A DNA stretch of 64,000 bases from Lucifuga dentata. Lineage: Eukaryota > Chordata > Actinopteri > Ophidiiformes > Bythitidae. Every line of letters starts with the position of its first letter. Position 1 is the stretch's first letter. A program made the position numbers and the translations under genes. The stretch lies in contig VXCM01000485.1 of assembly GCA_014773175.1 (NCBI GenBank), positions 1 through 64,000 on the forward strand, read 5' to 3'. Positions 21,078 to 35,195 of the stretch are shown piece after piece. The notes beneath the pieces are model-generated. The model saw nothing but the letters and a program-made list of their open reading frames with translations. It searched no databases and was not told the origin of the DNA.

Positions 21078-22614
21078 ACACAAACACACACAATCATATC
21101 CATGCGTGTATATCATGATGATCCTTGCCACGGGGGAGAGGCTCTGAATAAGACAAGGGTAATAGAAGGAGGAGAGGATGCCAAGATTACTAAATAGCCA
21201 AAGCAAAAGCCTTAAACCAGCTCAGTCAACTTCAACCTTCAACCTCCTGACTGTTTGAAAGGCCTCCAGAGAAATGTTGTGCTATGATGGTGGGCTCCAT
21301 GGAGGATTCCCCAATGAGATTAAGTATCATAATGACTTTTGTGTTGCTGTCATCTTTGGGTAATTACATAGTATTACATCATGATAGAGATCCGTGATCT
21401 GAAAATGAAGGAAAAGATGCCTGTCATCCGTCAAATGCGTTGAGCACGGGAATATTTTTAGGAATCACCTCTCATTAGCCAGTATAAACAGGAAGATTTT
21501 TGGAGAGATTACGCTGTGTTAGTTAAACATGGTCTGAGTAGCATCACACAATGGCCCAACATCTAAATATGGTACTTTTATTCATCAAGGTCGAAGCAAC
21601 ATAGCTGGGTTCACACAATCACCAATCGTGTGTGTGTAAATTGTGCTGCAGAACATGTAGTGGATGTATCATATGGCAGGACAAGACCTGAAAATACAAA
21701 AAAAAAAAAAAAAAAAAAAAAAGCCCTCTCCCCCACATCATTTGAGCAAAGATCTGATTTCTCTGGCACGTCACTGTGCACTTCTCTCTTTCACATGCCC
21801 CGCACTTCATATTTCAATGGGATAAACAATAAAAGTGATTAAAACTCTCCTCGCTAAGCATCAACATGTTGTGTTTGCTTCAGTGAGGAGAGAGCTTTTG
21901 CAGCGTAGCAACAGCAACAGCTGCAACCTTTTATCACCTCTTTTCATCTCTTCCACCTCCCTTCCCCTTCCCCTCTGCCAGCCTCCGAGCTACAGAGTAA
22001 TGGAACTCCCTACACGGAAATAAGATATGGTGTATAAATGGGATGCAGAGGGAGAGAAGCTATTTCTTCCAACTGAAAGTTATGGGCCAGGTATCGCAAA
22101 ACTACAGTCGTGCAAACATGGGTTCTCATTCAACAGCAAGAGTAATCACGCCAAACAAGAAGCAGGGGAGGGGAAACAGTGCGACAGAGGAAAAGGTGAA
22201 CTCTTTCTGGAGAGTTGGGGGGAGGGGAAGTCGGGTCAGAGAAGAAAGGGTGTCCGTGACCCTTTGCAATCTGATGCTGGCAGTGACTGATTTATACTAA
22301 GCATCTGAGATGTAAACACACCAATACATAGCAGAAGATTAAAGGATTAAAAGCTGCTTTCTCTCTGCTCCTGCACTATATCTTATCAGATCAATCACTC
22401 TCTCACGGTAATAACAGGATATCATGAGTATCACTCCCGGCAAATGCGGGAATGCCACTGTTGATTTATCTATGCCTTGCAATTCCTCTCACAAGGAAAA
22501 TAATTTATTGTACATGCATGGAGAAATTGTGTAAAACTAGAATGGTGTTTGTGCATGTGCATACACATATGCATGCTTAGAAACAGGCAAACATATCACT
22601 TTGTTTCACAAAAT
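21076..22614. other. Intronic DNA, no feature recognised
   Basis: Contains an A-run at about 21697-21722 and a pyrimidine-rich patch near 21940-21980. No coding or repeat assignment. Confidence 0.45.
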
Positions 22615-22838
22615 GTGAATACCATTTGGTTCTGAGTCACCATGACCTGACCATGGACTCAAGTCAGGGTGGGTCCAAATTCTTTTCAGCCTAATCGGGT
22701 GTGGGTAGGGTCCCGTGCAGCTCTCAGGTCTGTGAGTCAACACGTCTTTAACTTGAGTGGATCCAGGAAGACTCACTACCAGCTCTGATCCTGTAAAAAT
22801 GAATCTATGTACACCAATCTTGGGACCCCTGAACACCT
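22615..22838 (-). repeat. Decayed interspersed repeat, copy A
   Basis: The minus strand reads caggggtcccaagattgg, then further in gactcacagacctgagagctg, gggaccctaccc, cccgattaggctg and atttggaccca. The same order of words occurs on the plus strand at 25385-25470. The opening CAGGGGTCCC is hAT-like, but no matching terminus was found. Confidence 0.35.
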
Positions 22839-24818
22839 CTAGTAAACAGTACACAGAGTGAGGTTACATTACACAATGCATGTACCCACAAGCTGGATAT
22901 GGTCTTCAATACAAAAATCCATCCTTGAATATCCTTATGCTGTATTCAAGGTTTTTTTTTTTTTTTTTTTTNTTTTTTTTTTTTTTTTTGCAAACAACTG
23001 CCGCAAGTTTTGGTTATTTATGAATTTTTTGTCTCCATTTTCTCTCAATCTGACTCATCTCTTCATTTAGTGTTTTGGTTCAGTTCCAAATTACTTTAAA
23101 ATTCCCAGAGAAAGACCATAAATGCTATTTTCAACAAAAGCACATCTTTAGCTAGCCAACCTGCCTTTGAAAATGTAGCTGAAGTCATTTTGGGCAGTTA
23201 ACTGCAAACATTACAAAAATGTTTCTAAATGACAAAGCAGGCAAGTGTTTTTTGGGTGTAATTTTTATATTTAGTAGTGTCATCTAAATGAAGTGTGCGG
23301 ATGTCATAAGATCTGAGGATGAGAGGAGTGCTTGATGTGTTTTGGTGTGTTTTCCCAGCATGCCATGGCAGGCAGAGGCGATCAGACTGGTATGGCAGAG
23401 AGAAATGCTTGAGACAGGCCTGGATAAACATGCTGAGGCAAGATACTGAAATCCCCCCCTCCTCCTTCCCCTCTCTTTCACATACACGCTATCTTCCTAT
23501 CTGGCTTTTGGTCTGACTCTCTCTTCTCAGTTTCCATTTTCTGTTCTCTTTTTAATCTTTCTTATTCCCTTATCATTATTGACATTATCTCCAATGTTTA
23601 CTACAAAAGCGGGCCAATTGTCAAACTGGAAACACCAGGGAAAAACAGAATGAGCAATATAAACACTAACAATGAATTCCGACTTGAAATGGACACTAAA
23701 TACCATCGTATTCAGATCTGGCATGTGTGTGTACAACATCACGTTCCTGCATGACAGTTTGTGTACATAATTTGGAGGCAAAAATGAGTTAAAGTGACAG
23801 TCCGTTGAGATAAACAGTAATGAGGATAGGTGAGCTGAGAGCAGGAAGGTCATAACACAAGCAATGGATGTTGACAGGGCATGGATGTGGTTAATCTCTC
23901 CGTGCCTCTATCACCACTCTATCTCACTGAGTACTATGATGTGCATGCCTGGCAATACTGCTGACTGACCCAGAAAGTGAATACAGCCATTCTTTCTCCC
24001 ATCCGTCTCTCATGAATCTCCCTTGAAGGATTCCAATTAAGTTCCACGCTCCCTTTAACAAAAACTGGGCCATACCTCACTCAAAAAATGGTATTACAAG
24101 CATTTTTGATACACTTCACTTTGTTTTTTTTTCAACTTGTCCATCTGTGCTCTTAGTCCTTTTACTGTATAGTTTTGCAATGGACATCCTGGAGATAAAT
24201 AAGGCTATTTCTATGCCGTTCTCCAACACATACTCCCCATAAAATGTGTAGACTGTTTCATACACTTTCAACCACCCATTGAGCGTGGTCTGAGAGGAAT
24301 GTCTCTTTGCAGCAAAATACGTTGCACGCGAGCAGGCAATCATTGCACGTGTGCATATACAAATGCTTGTTTTCAGATGGAAAAGGTAATAGTTTTTCTC
24401 CTAAATGGAGAAGTTTCTATCATTAATAGCAGGAGAGAAGAAAACATGTTTCTCTGTGCTTGTGTGTAAATGTGTGTTCTATCCTATGTGTTACAATGTA
24501 TGTGTGATTAAAAAAAAGGGAGAAAAATCCATGTTTCTCCTTTTCCTCTCAAGCTTGGCAACAATCCTGACAGATAACTGGCAGCCCTGATTCCTCATTA
24601 GGCCCCTCAGCTTCAGAAATACTTTTAAATATCTCAGCTGGATTGATTTCTTGGTCACAGAACAATCTCTGAGATGCAGCACAGGTACTCACAGCCCCAA
24701 TGAACAGTTTTATGAAAACACTTCTGTGATCGATCAGCGCCCGAGGCAAATCCTCCAGTCTTGATCGTCCTCTTGGCAGTCAAGTTTCAGGAAGCAAACT
24801 GCAACATATAACCATGGC

Positions 24819-24849
<31 letters not shown>

Positions 24850-24894
24850 GCACTATTCATCTGTTTGCCTGCTGTAGAGGTATTCATGTGTCCA
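22839..24894. other. Intronic DNA, no feature recognised
   Basis: Poly-T with a join N at 22972 and a poly-A run at 24819-24843. No exon, RNA gene or recognised transposon. Confidence 0.45.
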
Positions 24895-25119
24895 AAATTT
24901 CTGGACCTGACTCTAACAGACCCGTGGAAAACCTACACAAACATCACATGTGCTAATTAATACAAAACATCAAATAATAATAATAATACAAAACAACAAA
25001 TACAAAAATAAAAGAGAGACCCCGACCTGAAAGGGACCACTGGCAGTCAGACACGACCCGAAAGATACCTGAGGATAATCAGATCCAATCTAAAATCTGT
25101 TTAACCCAAACACACTCAA

Positions 25120-25168
<49 letters not shown>

Positions 25169-25480
25169 CAACACTGGCAGCAGCACGATTTGCCACAATC
25201 AACGAGCAGCTTTTCTTTTTCTTTTAACTTGTTCCTCACATTGGCCTCCAGTTTTCCTGCACCTGCACTTCAGTTCACTCTCTCCACCTCCCCTCAAAAA
25301 GCTATCTCCTGCAAGGATTATGACACATCACATGATCAGAGCTGATAGGGAGTCAGCTCGGGTCTGCTTGGGTATAAGACATATTGACACACAGACCTGA
25401 GAACTCAGGCAACAGCACAGGACTTGACCCAACCTGATTAGACTGATTATAATTTGGACACAACTGCACTCAGGGCCCTG
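24895..25480 (+). repeat. Decayed interspersed repeat, copy B
   Basis: Rich in words such as gacctgactctaacagaccc, gagaccccgacctgaaaggg, acacgacccgaaagatacc and ttgacccaacctgattagac. The last part matches copy A at 22615-22838 in word order. It is interrupted by a GA microsatellite. The family is undetermined. Confidence 0.35.
25122..25164. repeat. (GA)21 microsatellite
   Basis: Uninterrupted AG array of about 43 bases. Confidence 0.95.
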
Positions 25481-26409
25481 GATCAAGCCTTGGTTCAGAA
25501 GAACCAAAGGGAGCCTGTGAATATCTTTATCCTGCTGTTTGAGTTTAACTTCTACACTTTGACATTATCTCCCGTGGTACAACACTGGAACAGTCTAGCA
25601 GTTTTAAGATGTATGCTTCCTCTATCCCATTATTCCAGTTCCATTATTCCACAGTGTGAGAGATGGATCAGGAGTATAATCCATTACACTTCAGCAACTC
25701 CTTATTTTACTTATGACACCAGAGGAGACTTTGTATTTAGAGAGTCTACTGGTGTTTATCACAAAACATACACTATGCTGAAGCTTTTGATTTGAAGCTT
25801 CATCAGCAGCCTGAAACTGTGACCACGAGGCATGCAGGAGCCAGGGAGAGCACAGATGGGACCTGTACTAGAGGCCTGAGCCAGGAGAGTGAGTAATCCA
25901 TCAGGCCAAGGCACACAGGCGCCTAAGGGGGGCCAGTCGCTGATCCTATAAGACTGACTGGGCCTCTGTGGGAGACCAGACCCCCTGAATGCACGGACAT
26001 CAGTGTCTGGCTCGCTCCACTGAGGCCTGATCCGAACTGGGCCAAACCAAAGCAATGACCTGCTTTATTTTGGGTACTGTGGTAAGAGATATCTAGATTG
26101 GAGTAACATTCTAAGTAAATATGTTGTGTAAACTCTGCAATCCAGTAAGTATTTGCATCTTCACTAAAACAAATCAAACAACACTTCAAACTATTTCAAA
26201 TGAGGTTATTTTTCCACTTTCAAGAATCCATAATTCCTTTCTATATTTGATACCATGTCAGCCCTGGAAATGACATACATGCACTACTGTGTTCATATAG
26301 TACATAAAGTAATTATATATCAATACAGTGCAAAACTTTTGATGAAGTATAGACATCTAATTACGTTATCATATGGTCTGCTGAGTCTATGAGATCACTG
26401 ACAGCATCA

Positions 26410-26542
26410 GCCAGACGAACCCTGGAACCTGTGGCAGCCACAGCAACCCAGATGATTGACAGGTGAATGAGTAGANGCCAGACGAACCCTGGAACCTGTG
26501 GCAGCCACAGCAACCCAGATGATTGACAGGTGAATGAGTAGA
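26410..26542. repeat. Assembly join: 66-bp duplication around N at 26476
   Basis: Positions 26410-26475 are repeated exactly at 26477-26542. Confidence 0.85.
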
Positions 26543-29385
26543 CAGAGAGATAGTTGGACAAATGGAAGCTAAGATATAGTTTGACAGACAGATGGGAGCG
26601 TAAATGGATGGTTGGGCAGCATGATAAGGTAAATAGGCTGATGGATCACCAAACAAATGCAGGAGGAGGAAGGAAGCAAATAAAAGGGAATAAAAGAAAA
26701 GAATGCCTGCCCGCAGACAACAAAAGATAGGAAGCCAGATAGCCTGATAAACACAGATGGATTGTGTTGATACGCAGGGAGGCGGGGCAAGATCGATAGA
26801 TTGTTTTATTCTATTTGCTTGGCAAACTAGAGATTTGATGTGGCTGGTATCAAGACAATCTGTTTCTGACGGTGCCAGGCGTGACTGTTACAGATGATGC
26901 GATAGTGACACGTCTCAATCTTTGGCTAGCCCAACAGCAGTCTATCTTAGCTGTAATGTTAACCACCTTCTTCAACAGTTTCATCACTTCTGGGAGAGGG
27001 TGTGTCCGTTGTAACACATCATGTAAATCTATACCCCCACATGGCATTTGGGCAGACAGCGAGGTGAGGGTCTAAATTAGCCAGCATGAATTGCAAGATG
27101 AAGAAAGGATGCCAACACGAGGTCTAACCCCTAGCACTGGCAAGCAGTTGTAGCTGGAGAGAATAGGAACAACTCGTCTCAAAATGAAGAAAGGGTAGGA
27201 TTCTTTGCCTCTACTCAGATTTGTGCAAAACAAAATGGATGCCCTGACAACCCGACGCCTCATTACTGCTGCTTGCGTTTATCATGTCAAAATGGAAGAC
27301 AAGGGTATGTGAAGTTTGGACGCAAAGGCTCTCCTAGTTAGAAAGGTGGCTTCTCTCGGCGGCTGCTTGAGGGACATGGGGGTGCACTGCAACAGCCTTG
27401 ATGAGTGTTGCAGGGCTTATAATAGACAGGAAAGGCCCAGAAAGCATGCCCTTTAGAGGTGCAGCATCTCTCACCGCCTGACAGCTTACAGGGTCTGGGC
27501 TCCACAATGACACCTTCACAGTGCACTCAAGATGACATGCAAACACACATGCTCACAGGTGCATAATGCTCAGACGGTCTCAGAAACACAAGTAAGTTTG
27601 GCAGCACATGTTGCGCAATTACGTACATACGTAAACACGTGTACACACACAACACACACTAATCCATTTTACCATGTGGGATATAATACTTGACAAGTGG
27701 AATTTCAGCATCATGCTGGCAGCATTAATACTTACGAAACAAGCTAGGCTACAAAAACACCAGTATTCACACCGAGGAGATTATGGAAACAAACATCTGT
27801 TTGTGCACATTAAGGAAGCAGTATAAGTCCCTCACCATAAGCAAAAATATGGCTGAAGCCCCATCTCTAGGAATAATGCTGGATTTATGTCAAAAGCAGG
27901 TAAACAGTAGGTGAGGGAGGATAAGTAGAGAGTGATACTGTAGTTCTCTGAGACTGATGCAGAATGTGTAGAGCACCTGGGTGCTGATACAGGTAGAAAA
28001 CTGCAGTCCACCACATTTCAGATTGAATAATTACTGTACATCAACAAATTCTTAAAGTTGAAAAATAAAATACAATCAGGCAGTGTAGTGGGTCCCTGTT
28101 ACATATAGCGCAAGAATGCATTGCTATTCCTGCATCCGTTTCTCACCATCATATTGTCCTGCAATATATAGTACATACTCGTTAATTATTCTACTTACAA
28201 GATCAACATTGGGATTATATATATACATATATATATATACATACATACAGTCATCAACAGATCAATTCATAAAATGGAAATTTTCAAACAATCTGCAACA
28301 GGTGAGTCAATACAGCTTCTACAAGTTACAGCAACAATCCAGCCCACATTTAATCTCAGAACTCTGGAGGACCCTTCACCGCTGCTGTCTTACCCAAATT
28401 AATAAAACATGCTGATGACTGTTAGTTATTTATTAGTCCTCCCTTTTGATGTGTCCCAGTGCTCAAAAAGAGCGGCGGTGGAAATCATAGAAGCAAGTGA
28501 GTATCATTGCTCTTCCCTCAATGCCATCACCATCAGACCCATTTGTTTATGTGAGGAAGCTCCCGTTTTCACACAGGGTGCAGGTTGCGGGCTTTCAGAT
28601 AGAGTTTTTTTCATTTTCTCTTTTACTATAAATGATTGATACTGAGAGATGCTTTCTCATGTACACAAAACGCACAACCCTTCCAGTGATGAGTTTCACT
28701 TTGCTACCTTCATGTTTTGCTTGTGTATCGCTCATGTGGCTATCAAGGTGAACTTTACTGAACAACAGACACAGTAGACAAAGATTATACACACATTTTG
28801 TCTCAAAAGCTGCAGAAATGTAATTCCCTAATATCTTTAATTTATGTAAATAATTTGAAATTTCATTTGAAATTCACATTATTTCTGAAAACAATATAGT
28901 TCTGGCAGACAATTTTTGTTATAGTCCTTCTTGGAATGTATTTTATTTTATTACAGAACAAAAGGTGAAAAAAGCTTTGACAGACGGACAGTACTTTATT
29001 CATCTTCTCAAATATGGTTGAAGATGTGTTTGTGCCATGACCGATAAGATCAGTTGCAGTCATCTGGTAGAGTAAACGTGCATGCATTTATCTTCCTTAA
29101 CTATGTCTCACAGTCACTGTCTATCAGAGCTCCATGATGTCCACAACTTGCATACAGCACAAGGGTGGATTTCTGCATGTGTGTGATTTTGTGAATGCGC
29201 GTACTAATATGTGCATTTGTACATGTGTGCTAAGATTACGTGTTTTCAACCACACTTAGGTTGTCTACACATGCCCGCAGACCAGACATCTCAAGCAACA
29301 AAGGATTTCATGTGAATGAAAAATGTATCTTTTTCCTTCACTTATTCATCAAGGAGGAAGATTTTTCTACAGGGATGCCTGCCAG

Positions 29386-29518
29386 AAACGCGGTGCTCAC
29401 ATGCCAGGCAGCCCACCGCCACTTTACCCACAAGGTTTTCAATAAAACAAGNAAACGCGGTGCTCACATGCCAGGCAGCCCACCGCCACTTTACCCACAA
29501 GGTTTTCAATAAAACAAG
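29386..29518. repeat. Assembly join: 66-bp duplication around N at 29452
   Basis: Positions 29386-29451 are repeated exactly at 29453-29518. Confidence 0.85.
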
Positions 29519-32500
29519 CAAACAACACAATTCCAACGCCTATAAATAAGTGATCGTTCCTGAATAAAGTGCTGTACACACCGAGGCCACTCATCATACT
29601 TTAATGGGACTCTGTACTGGCCAAAGTTATATCTCTCCTCTCTCCCTCTTTCTCTAAAGTCAGTGGAGTATTTGGAACAAAAGAGACAGAGGCGCATTCG
29701 GCTCCTCATCATGCCATCACTTGGCTCAACACTGGTTAAGACAGCACTGTCTGTTCCATGATTTATAAGGCTATCAGCATGTTCTTTCCACCTCTCTCTC
29801 TCTGTCTTTTCTCACGCACATACAAAATCACCAACACGCACACAAGCGCCTTCAAATTTCCTTTTCTTTCCCAGTTCTTTCCTCTCTTCCTGGAGACAGG
29901 TTGTTCACAGCAGTTTGAACATTCACAGTGGATGGCTCGCCAGATGCTTGGGCGTCTGTCAACGTGGTGCTATTGTTAGCTAGTTTTTGATGAGATTTAC
30001 ATGGCAGAAAAGCCATCAAATAAGATATACCACTGAGAATATGAGAAGGGATCATGGCTAATCCTCACACCTGCGTCTTGGCAGTGCTGCGTCTTTTCTC
30101 CATCCAGACAACAAACACTTGCACAGAGACACGCAGCCATCCACCCAAACCCACACAATCAAAACTGCAAAGTTAGAGCGATAAATCCAGGAGTTACACA
30201 GCAGCTTGAGACTGATTTAGGTGTGGGTTTTCCCCACAGCTCAGAGGCTCACAATTACCACACTTGTTCAAAAACTAACACACATACAGGACACGACTCC
30301 AGCCTGTGCACACATGCATGCACATACACATAGGATCACTTAAAGTTCTTTTGCATCCTCTCTCTCTCACACACACAGACAGACAAGGTGCGCATGAAAC
30401 CTCTGCTGATTAAGAAAAAGAACTAGGTTACTGGTACTCCAGCTAGTAGGAACTTTATGCTGTGCTCCCGTGTTACCCAGAATCCCTTGCCATCGATGTC
30501 AGAGCCAGGGCCTGCGGCAACACACCTGTGTCCACACTTCTTCACTGGGATCAATTAGCATTAAAGTTTCAGCGCTGTTCTCCTGCTGTGTGGACACATT
30601 GTACACTGGAGGGTAAAGCATGAGCACAGCCACAAAAAGAGACTGACAGAGACACAAAGAGAACGAGATAGCCTAAATATACAGACCCAGGCCATGACAG
30701 ACAGACACAAACACACACACAAATACACACTCTCCTGTCCTGTCAAAACCAACACCAGCTTGTTCAGCAGGACAGAGGTTTGCTTTAAATAGCTGTGGCA
30801 CTACCTGATATAAACAGGCTGCTTTTACTGATCATTCTTCCTCCTCTCTGACCTTGATAATACTTTCTTCCCACACACTTAAGCAAGCTGACTGAACTTC
30901 TGACTCTTTCATTTGTACCTGAGAGTTTCAGTGAGAATCTGATATATAATAGTAGAAAGTAGACTAAAAAGAAAGGAGGGAAAGCTAAGTCAAGTTCATT
31001 AAATGATTTCTGAGAACCGATGTGTGTAAATGGTTTATTGTGTGTATCTTTACCTTGCAACTCATTTTTACAGTTAAATATATCTGCAGTAGATTCTAGC
31101 TACCTTATTAAAAATCTTAATTGTTAGTTTTGTTCAAGACACTGAAGATTACCTTTATATTGATCTGAAGTGACAGAAAATAGATCCACTCAACTCAACT
31201 TGCATTTTCTGTAACTTTTTTTTTTTTTTAACAAACAAAATCTGTTTTTAGCTGATTTTCGAGATAAAGCTGGAATGTAAAGCTGCCATCTCTGCAGACA
31301 TCATACCTAAAATTATCCACCTGGGATTTATTGTTGCTTTTTTTTTGGCAATAACCTTTACTTTTCCAAAATGCATGATGTATCTATTTACCTGGTCTGT
31401 ATGAGATTCCGTCTTCCCAGTTACAAGAAACATCAAGCAGCAAACCAACAGTCAACAAGTAGGTGGTAGTGTTTGTTTTGAAGAGACTGCACAATCATGG
31501 GGGATTTCACCCAGGGGGGGGGCTTTCAACCACAGTGTGCCAGTTTGCAGGAAACATGGGTGTGTTTAGCAGCATATCCCAGTTAATGTGTGTGTGTGTG
31601 CCGAGGAAAAAAAAGAGCACTGAGGCAGCTATACCTGTGCTGCTTCATGGTTGTCTCTTGACGCTGCCCTTCACATCACAGCACGGGCTTGGACATTGGA
31701 TCTGACAGAAGTGACCTCTACGCCACTTCACCACACACACATACATAGTACACACTAATCACACACACGCCAGGTAACACAGTGACATATGGAGTCATGA
31801 CTCCCACAGAACATGATGGCACACACAAAGAACCACAATAAAGTAAAACAAATACCCATTAAGACATATATAAAATGGTGTATAGATCAATTCTAACACA
31901 TCAGCACAGACATCACAAAGTGCACACCACACTACCCCCTCTGGGCTGCTTAGCCAGCCAGCCTCCCAGTCAGACAGCTATCAATCGGAATTCCAGCAGA
32001 GCGGCTGCTAGACAGCATGGGTAAACAAAGCGGGGATAGAAAAAGAGTATGAATCAAAGGCAGAGTGGGGACCGTGTTATTCTCCCTGAGCTGAAATCAT
32101 TTGCTGGCAATTTGTGACTCATTTTCAAGCATTTTGTATGGGTTTGCTTTCCACATATATGTAGGGTTCGGGATATGTGGGATTAAGAGAGCTGTGCTTG
32201 CTGTTAAACTTTGACACAATTTTTTAAAATGTCAAGCTATTTGTTCTTTACAATGTCACCACCTCCAGAGAATTGTTGGCTAATCAGAATTTGTTGAGCT
32301 TGTGTCAAACAAAATGCAGTGGGGCGTGAATTGATGGGATTTGATGTAGGCACAGTTCAATGTGATTGATAGGGAGTGGAGGAAGTACTGAGGCTTGCAT
32401 TTTTCTCCTCTGTAAATAAGCACAATACAGCATTTGTGCCATGGTGTGGAATTCAGCAAAGAATTATAATCATTAATTGATTTGGCCCTAAACTCCTCAA

Positions 32501-32632
32501 TCTATATTTTGTTAACATGGCAACCTTCTTCCCTGATTAGCCTTATCTTAATCTCTATAAACCTAATATCATTACAAGTAAACTCATTTCTTCAGCACAC
32601 TTAGTAACAGCGAGGTATTTACTTGGTTTCTT

Positions 32633-32935
32633 CTATCCATCCATCCATTTTCTGTACCCGTTTGTCCTGTTGAGGGTCACGGGGGGGCTGGAGCCTATCC
32701 CAGCAGTCATAGGGCGAGAGGTGGGGTACTCACCCTGGACAGATCGCCAGTCTATCGCAGGGCTGACACAGCGACAGACAAACTCATTCACACCCTCATT
32801 CACACCTACGGGCAATTTAGAGTTTCCAATTCACCTGACCTGCATGTCTTTGGAGGTGGGAGGAAGCCGGAGCACCCAGAGGGAACCCATGCAGACACAG
32901 GGAGAACATGCAAACTCCACACAGAAAGGCCCTGC
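32633..32935 (-). mobile_element. 3' part of an abundant teleost retroposon (RTE/SINE-type tail)
   Basis: Read on the minus strand it starts gcctttctgtgtggagtttg, passes catgttctccctgtgtctgc, the csggcttcctcccacctcca block and cctacaggtgtgaatg-type sequence, and ends in a GGATGGATGGAT tail (plus strand tccatccatccattttctg). This phrase order is one of the commonest interspersed repeats in percomorph fish. The GGAT-type tail is typical of fish RTE LINEs such as Rex3 and of SINEs that use their machinery. The 5' part is absent, as is normal for incomplete reverse transcription. The exact family name is uncertain. Confidence 0.65.
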
Positions 32936-33592
32936 TGGTTTCTCCTATGCCTAATTGAAATTAAGTTAAGTGACCTTTGGGGTGCCTATAGGGGCCTGTT
33001 TGATCCACTAGCCCCTTACTATACTTCATTTGACAGAACCTCATAAATCTCCCAGTTGGATTGGACTGCAATGACGGCCTCGACCTTTCTCATGACATTT
33101 CCAACTGGCCACGTCTTCTACCTATGTTCATGCCACCATGAAAGGCACCCAACCATGGTTATATGAAGATGAGGATGTGTTTAGTAGCAGCAGAGAGTAA
33201 ATAAAGCACAGGCACTGGGGAATGGCATTGAGTATCAAACGGGCTGAGACAGTTTCTCACAGGAAACATGGCTTACACTTTTTGAGTATGTAGAGAGAAC
33301 TTTTGACTTTGAGAATACTCAGGTAAACACCTTTATGATACACTCTTGAGCACTGTAAAAAATACTTTAGATTTTCTGAGGACATTCAGGAAAATACTTG
33401 TGGAGAGAAAGAGTCTCATCATTGAGGTCAGGAGGGATTATGTTATTCACGACACATCCTTTAAAAAAGATCCTAATTGGTGTGTAACTATGCAAATCTA
33501 AAAAGGCAAAAGGATGTACTAGCATTCCACCTTGTGTTACTATACATTTCTGTTTTATTATATTTTCCTGCTGCAGCAAATCTGAATATGTG

Positions 33593-33593
<1 letters not shown>

Positions 33594-33637
<44 letters not shown>

Positions 33638-33652
33638 CTCCAGGAAGAAGTN

Positions 33653-33696
<44 letters not shown>

Positions 33697-33710
33697 CTCC
33701 AGGAAGAAGT
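33594..33710. repeat. (CT)n microsatellite duplicated across N at 33652
   Basis: The 58-bp unit 33594-33651, a (CT)19 array plus gtgtgctccaggaagaagt, is repeated at 33653-33710. This is a join artefact. Confidence 0.85.
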
Positions 33711-35161
33711 AAAGGTCCACTTGTGACAAGTCTATCGGGAACAGGAACATCTGGTGGACCGGCTGCTCCTCTGTTAACATGCTCCTCCTCAGTGGCCCCC
33801 GATGACACACACAGACACACACGGGGATCACATGGACACACATGCACTGATACATACACTTGCGTACTGATACATACGGACACAAGCAAAGTCAGGTGCA
33901 TGCACATATGTATGTGTTCAAATACACACAGACATTAACACAGAGGTTTCTTCACTGCCTCCTTGGGCTATTCTTGTCGTGTACTTTTCAGGTAAACCCA
34001 CATACTGTACAACTTGTGTAAATAATGGTGCATCATACCAACAGACTAGGCACCATTATCAACTGGAGTGAGACATGAATAGATGGCCTGTCATTCGTGG
34101 AATGATGCTAAAGAGCAACTATGCCCAATTTGCACCAGATGCTCTTCAGAGCCAAATTAAAGCCTGTGTTATTACTGGTGGAAAATGTCATGGCATTGGC
34201 AAGGTGAATGTGATCCACTCCAACATGTTTTTGAAGCAACTCTGGATGGATTTCTTCCGGCTCACTCCTTTATTAACCCTATAATCGACTTAACAGTAAA
34301 CCATGCCACATTTATTATTCCCCTCTATGTCTCACTTACCTTTACACACACACATACACATGATGATTGCAATCACTTGCATCTATGCTACATTCCAGAA
34401 AGATTTAGAAAGAATGTCAATAATGCTACAGTGGGTGGAACTCAGCATCGATTAAAAATGCCTTTACCCACGTTAACTAAGTAATACACGGTGAAGTAAC
34501 ATTGCTACTCTGGGAAGTACATGATAGTGCAGCCATGTAACAGAAGAAGACAGGATACGTGGGCCACTATTGTTTCATGAAAGGTTGAGTTACATGATAG
34601 AAGTGGCAGCAGTCTTACTAGAATGACTGCTCACTGCCTCCAGGGCTGCCATTTGGCGCCCTAGGCGAGATTTTAGACTAATAACTTCCCTTCAGTCTCT
34701 CTTTTTCTCTCTCACACATGCAGACACACATTTGTCGTATGTTTGCGAGGGCTGAAGATGAATTTAGAGTTACTGTCCTCACTTTGGTGTTTTAATTTCT
34801 TATCTTAATCTAATGTCCTTAATGTCATTAATGTCTAATGTCAAACAACAGAAAGTACAGGAGCATACACACACAAACAGGAACACTATTACACAATGAA
34901 CACAGCACAATTTCAAGCTTTTCTGCAGGTCTGCAGGCTGGATGGGCCTGCTTTTGGATGGGCCTGGATGGACACTATACACCCTTCTGCCTTATGCTTC
35001 CGGCATCACTCATTTCCACCTAGAAATGAAAGTTTGAGTACTTATGTTCTCAGTAAGAGAAACAACTTCATTTCAAAGAAATACATGACAATTTTTACCA
35101 ATTAAAAAGAACTTGCACTGCACAGATACAAACAGAACAAGTCTTACACAGATGCCGAGAG

Positions 35162-35195
<34 letters not shown>

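Larger units (their letters stand above)
25481..32632. other. Intronic DNA, mostly unassigned
   Basis: GC-richer patches occur at 25795-26060, 26860-27065, 27330-27545 and 30470-30560, and I could not identify any of them as exon or transposon. A TA/TG array lies at 28213-28252. Join artefacts are listed separately. Otherwise it is ordinary AT-rich intron. Confidence 0.45.

Noticed and set aside
26872..27075. 67-codon plus-strand frame ending near a GTGAGG donor-like site
   Set aside because: No convincing acceptor, no recognisable domain, and it lies on the opposite strand to the only supported gene.
33367..33907. Long minus-strand frames of 139 and 172 codons
   Set aside because: They run through the (CT)n array and the N at 33652, producing Arg-Glu repeats that are simple-sequence translation.
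34640..34690. Phrase tttggcgccctaggcgagat resembling a DNA-transposon end
   Set aside because: The match is short, no inverted partner or target duplication was found, and the family could not be named.
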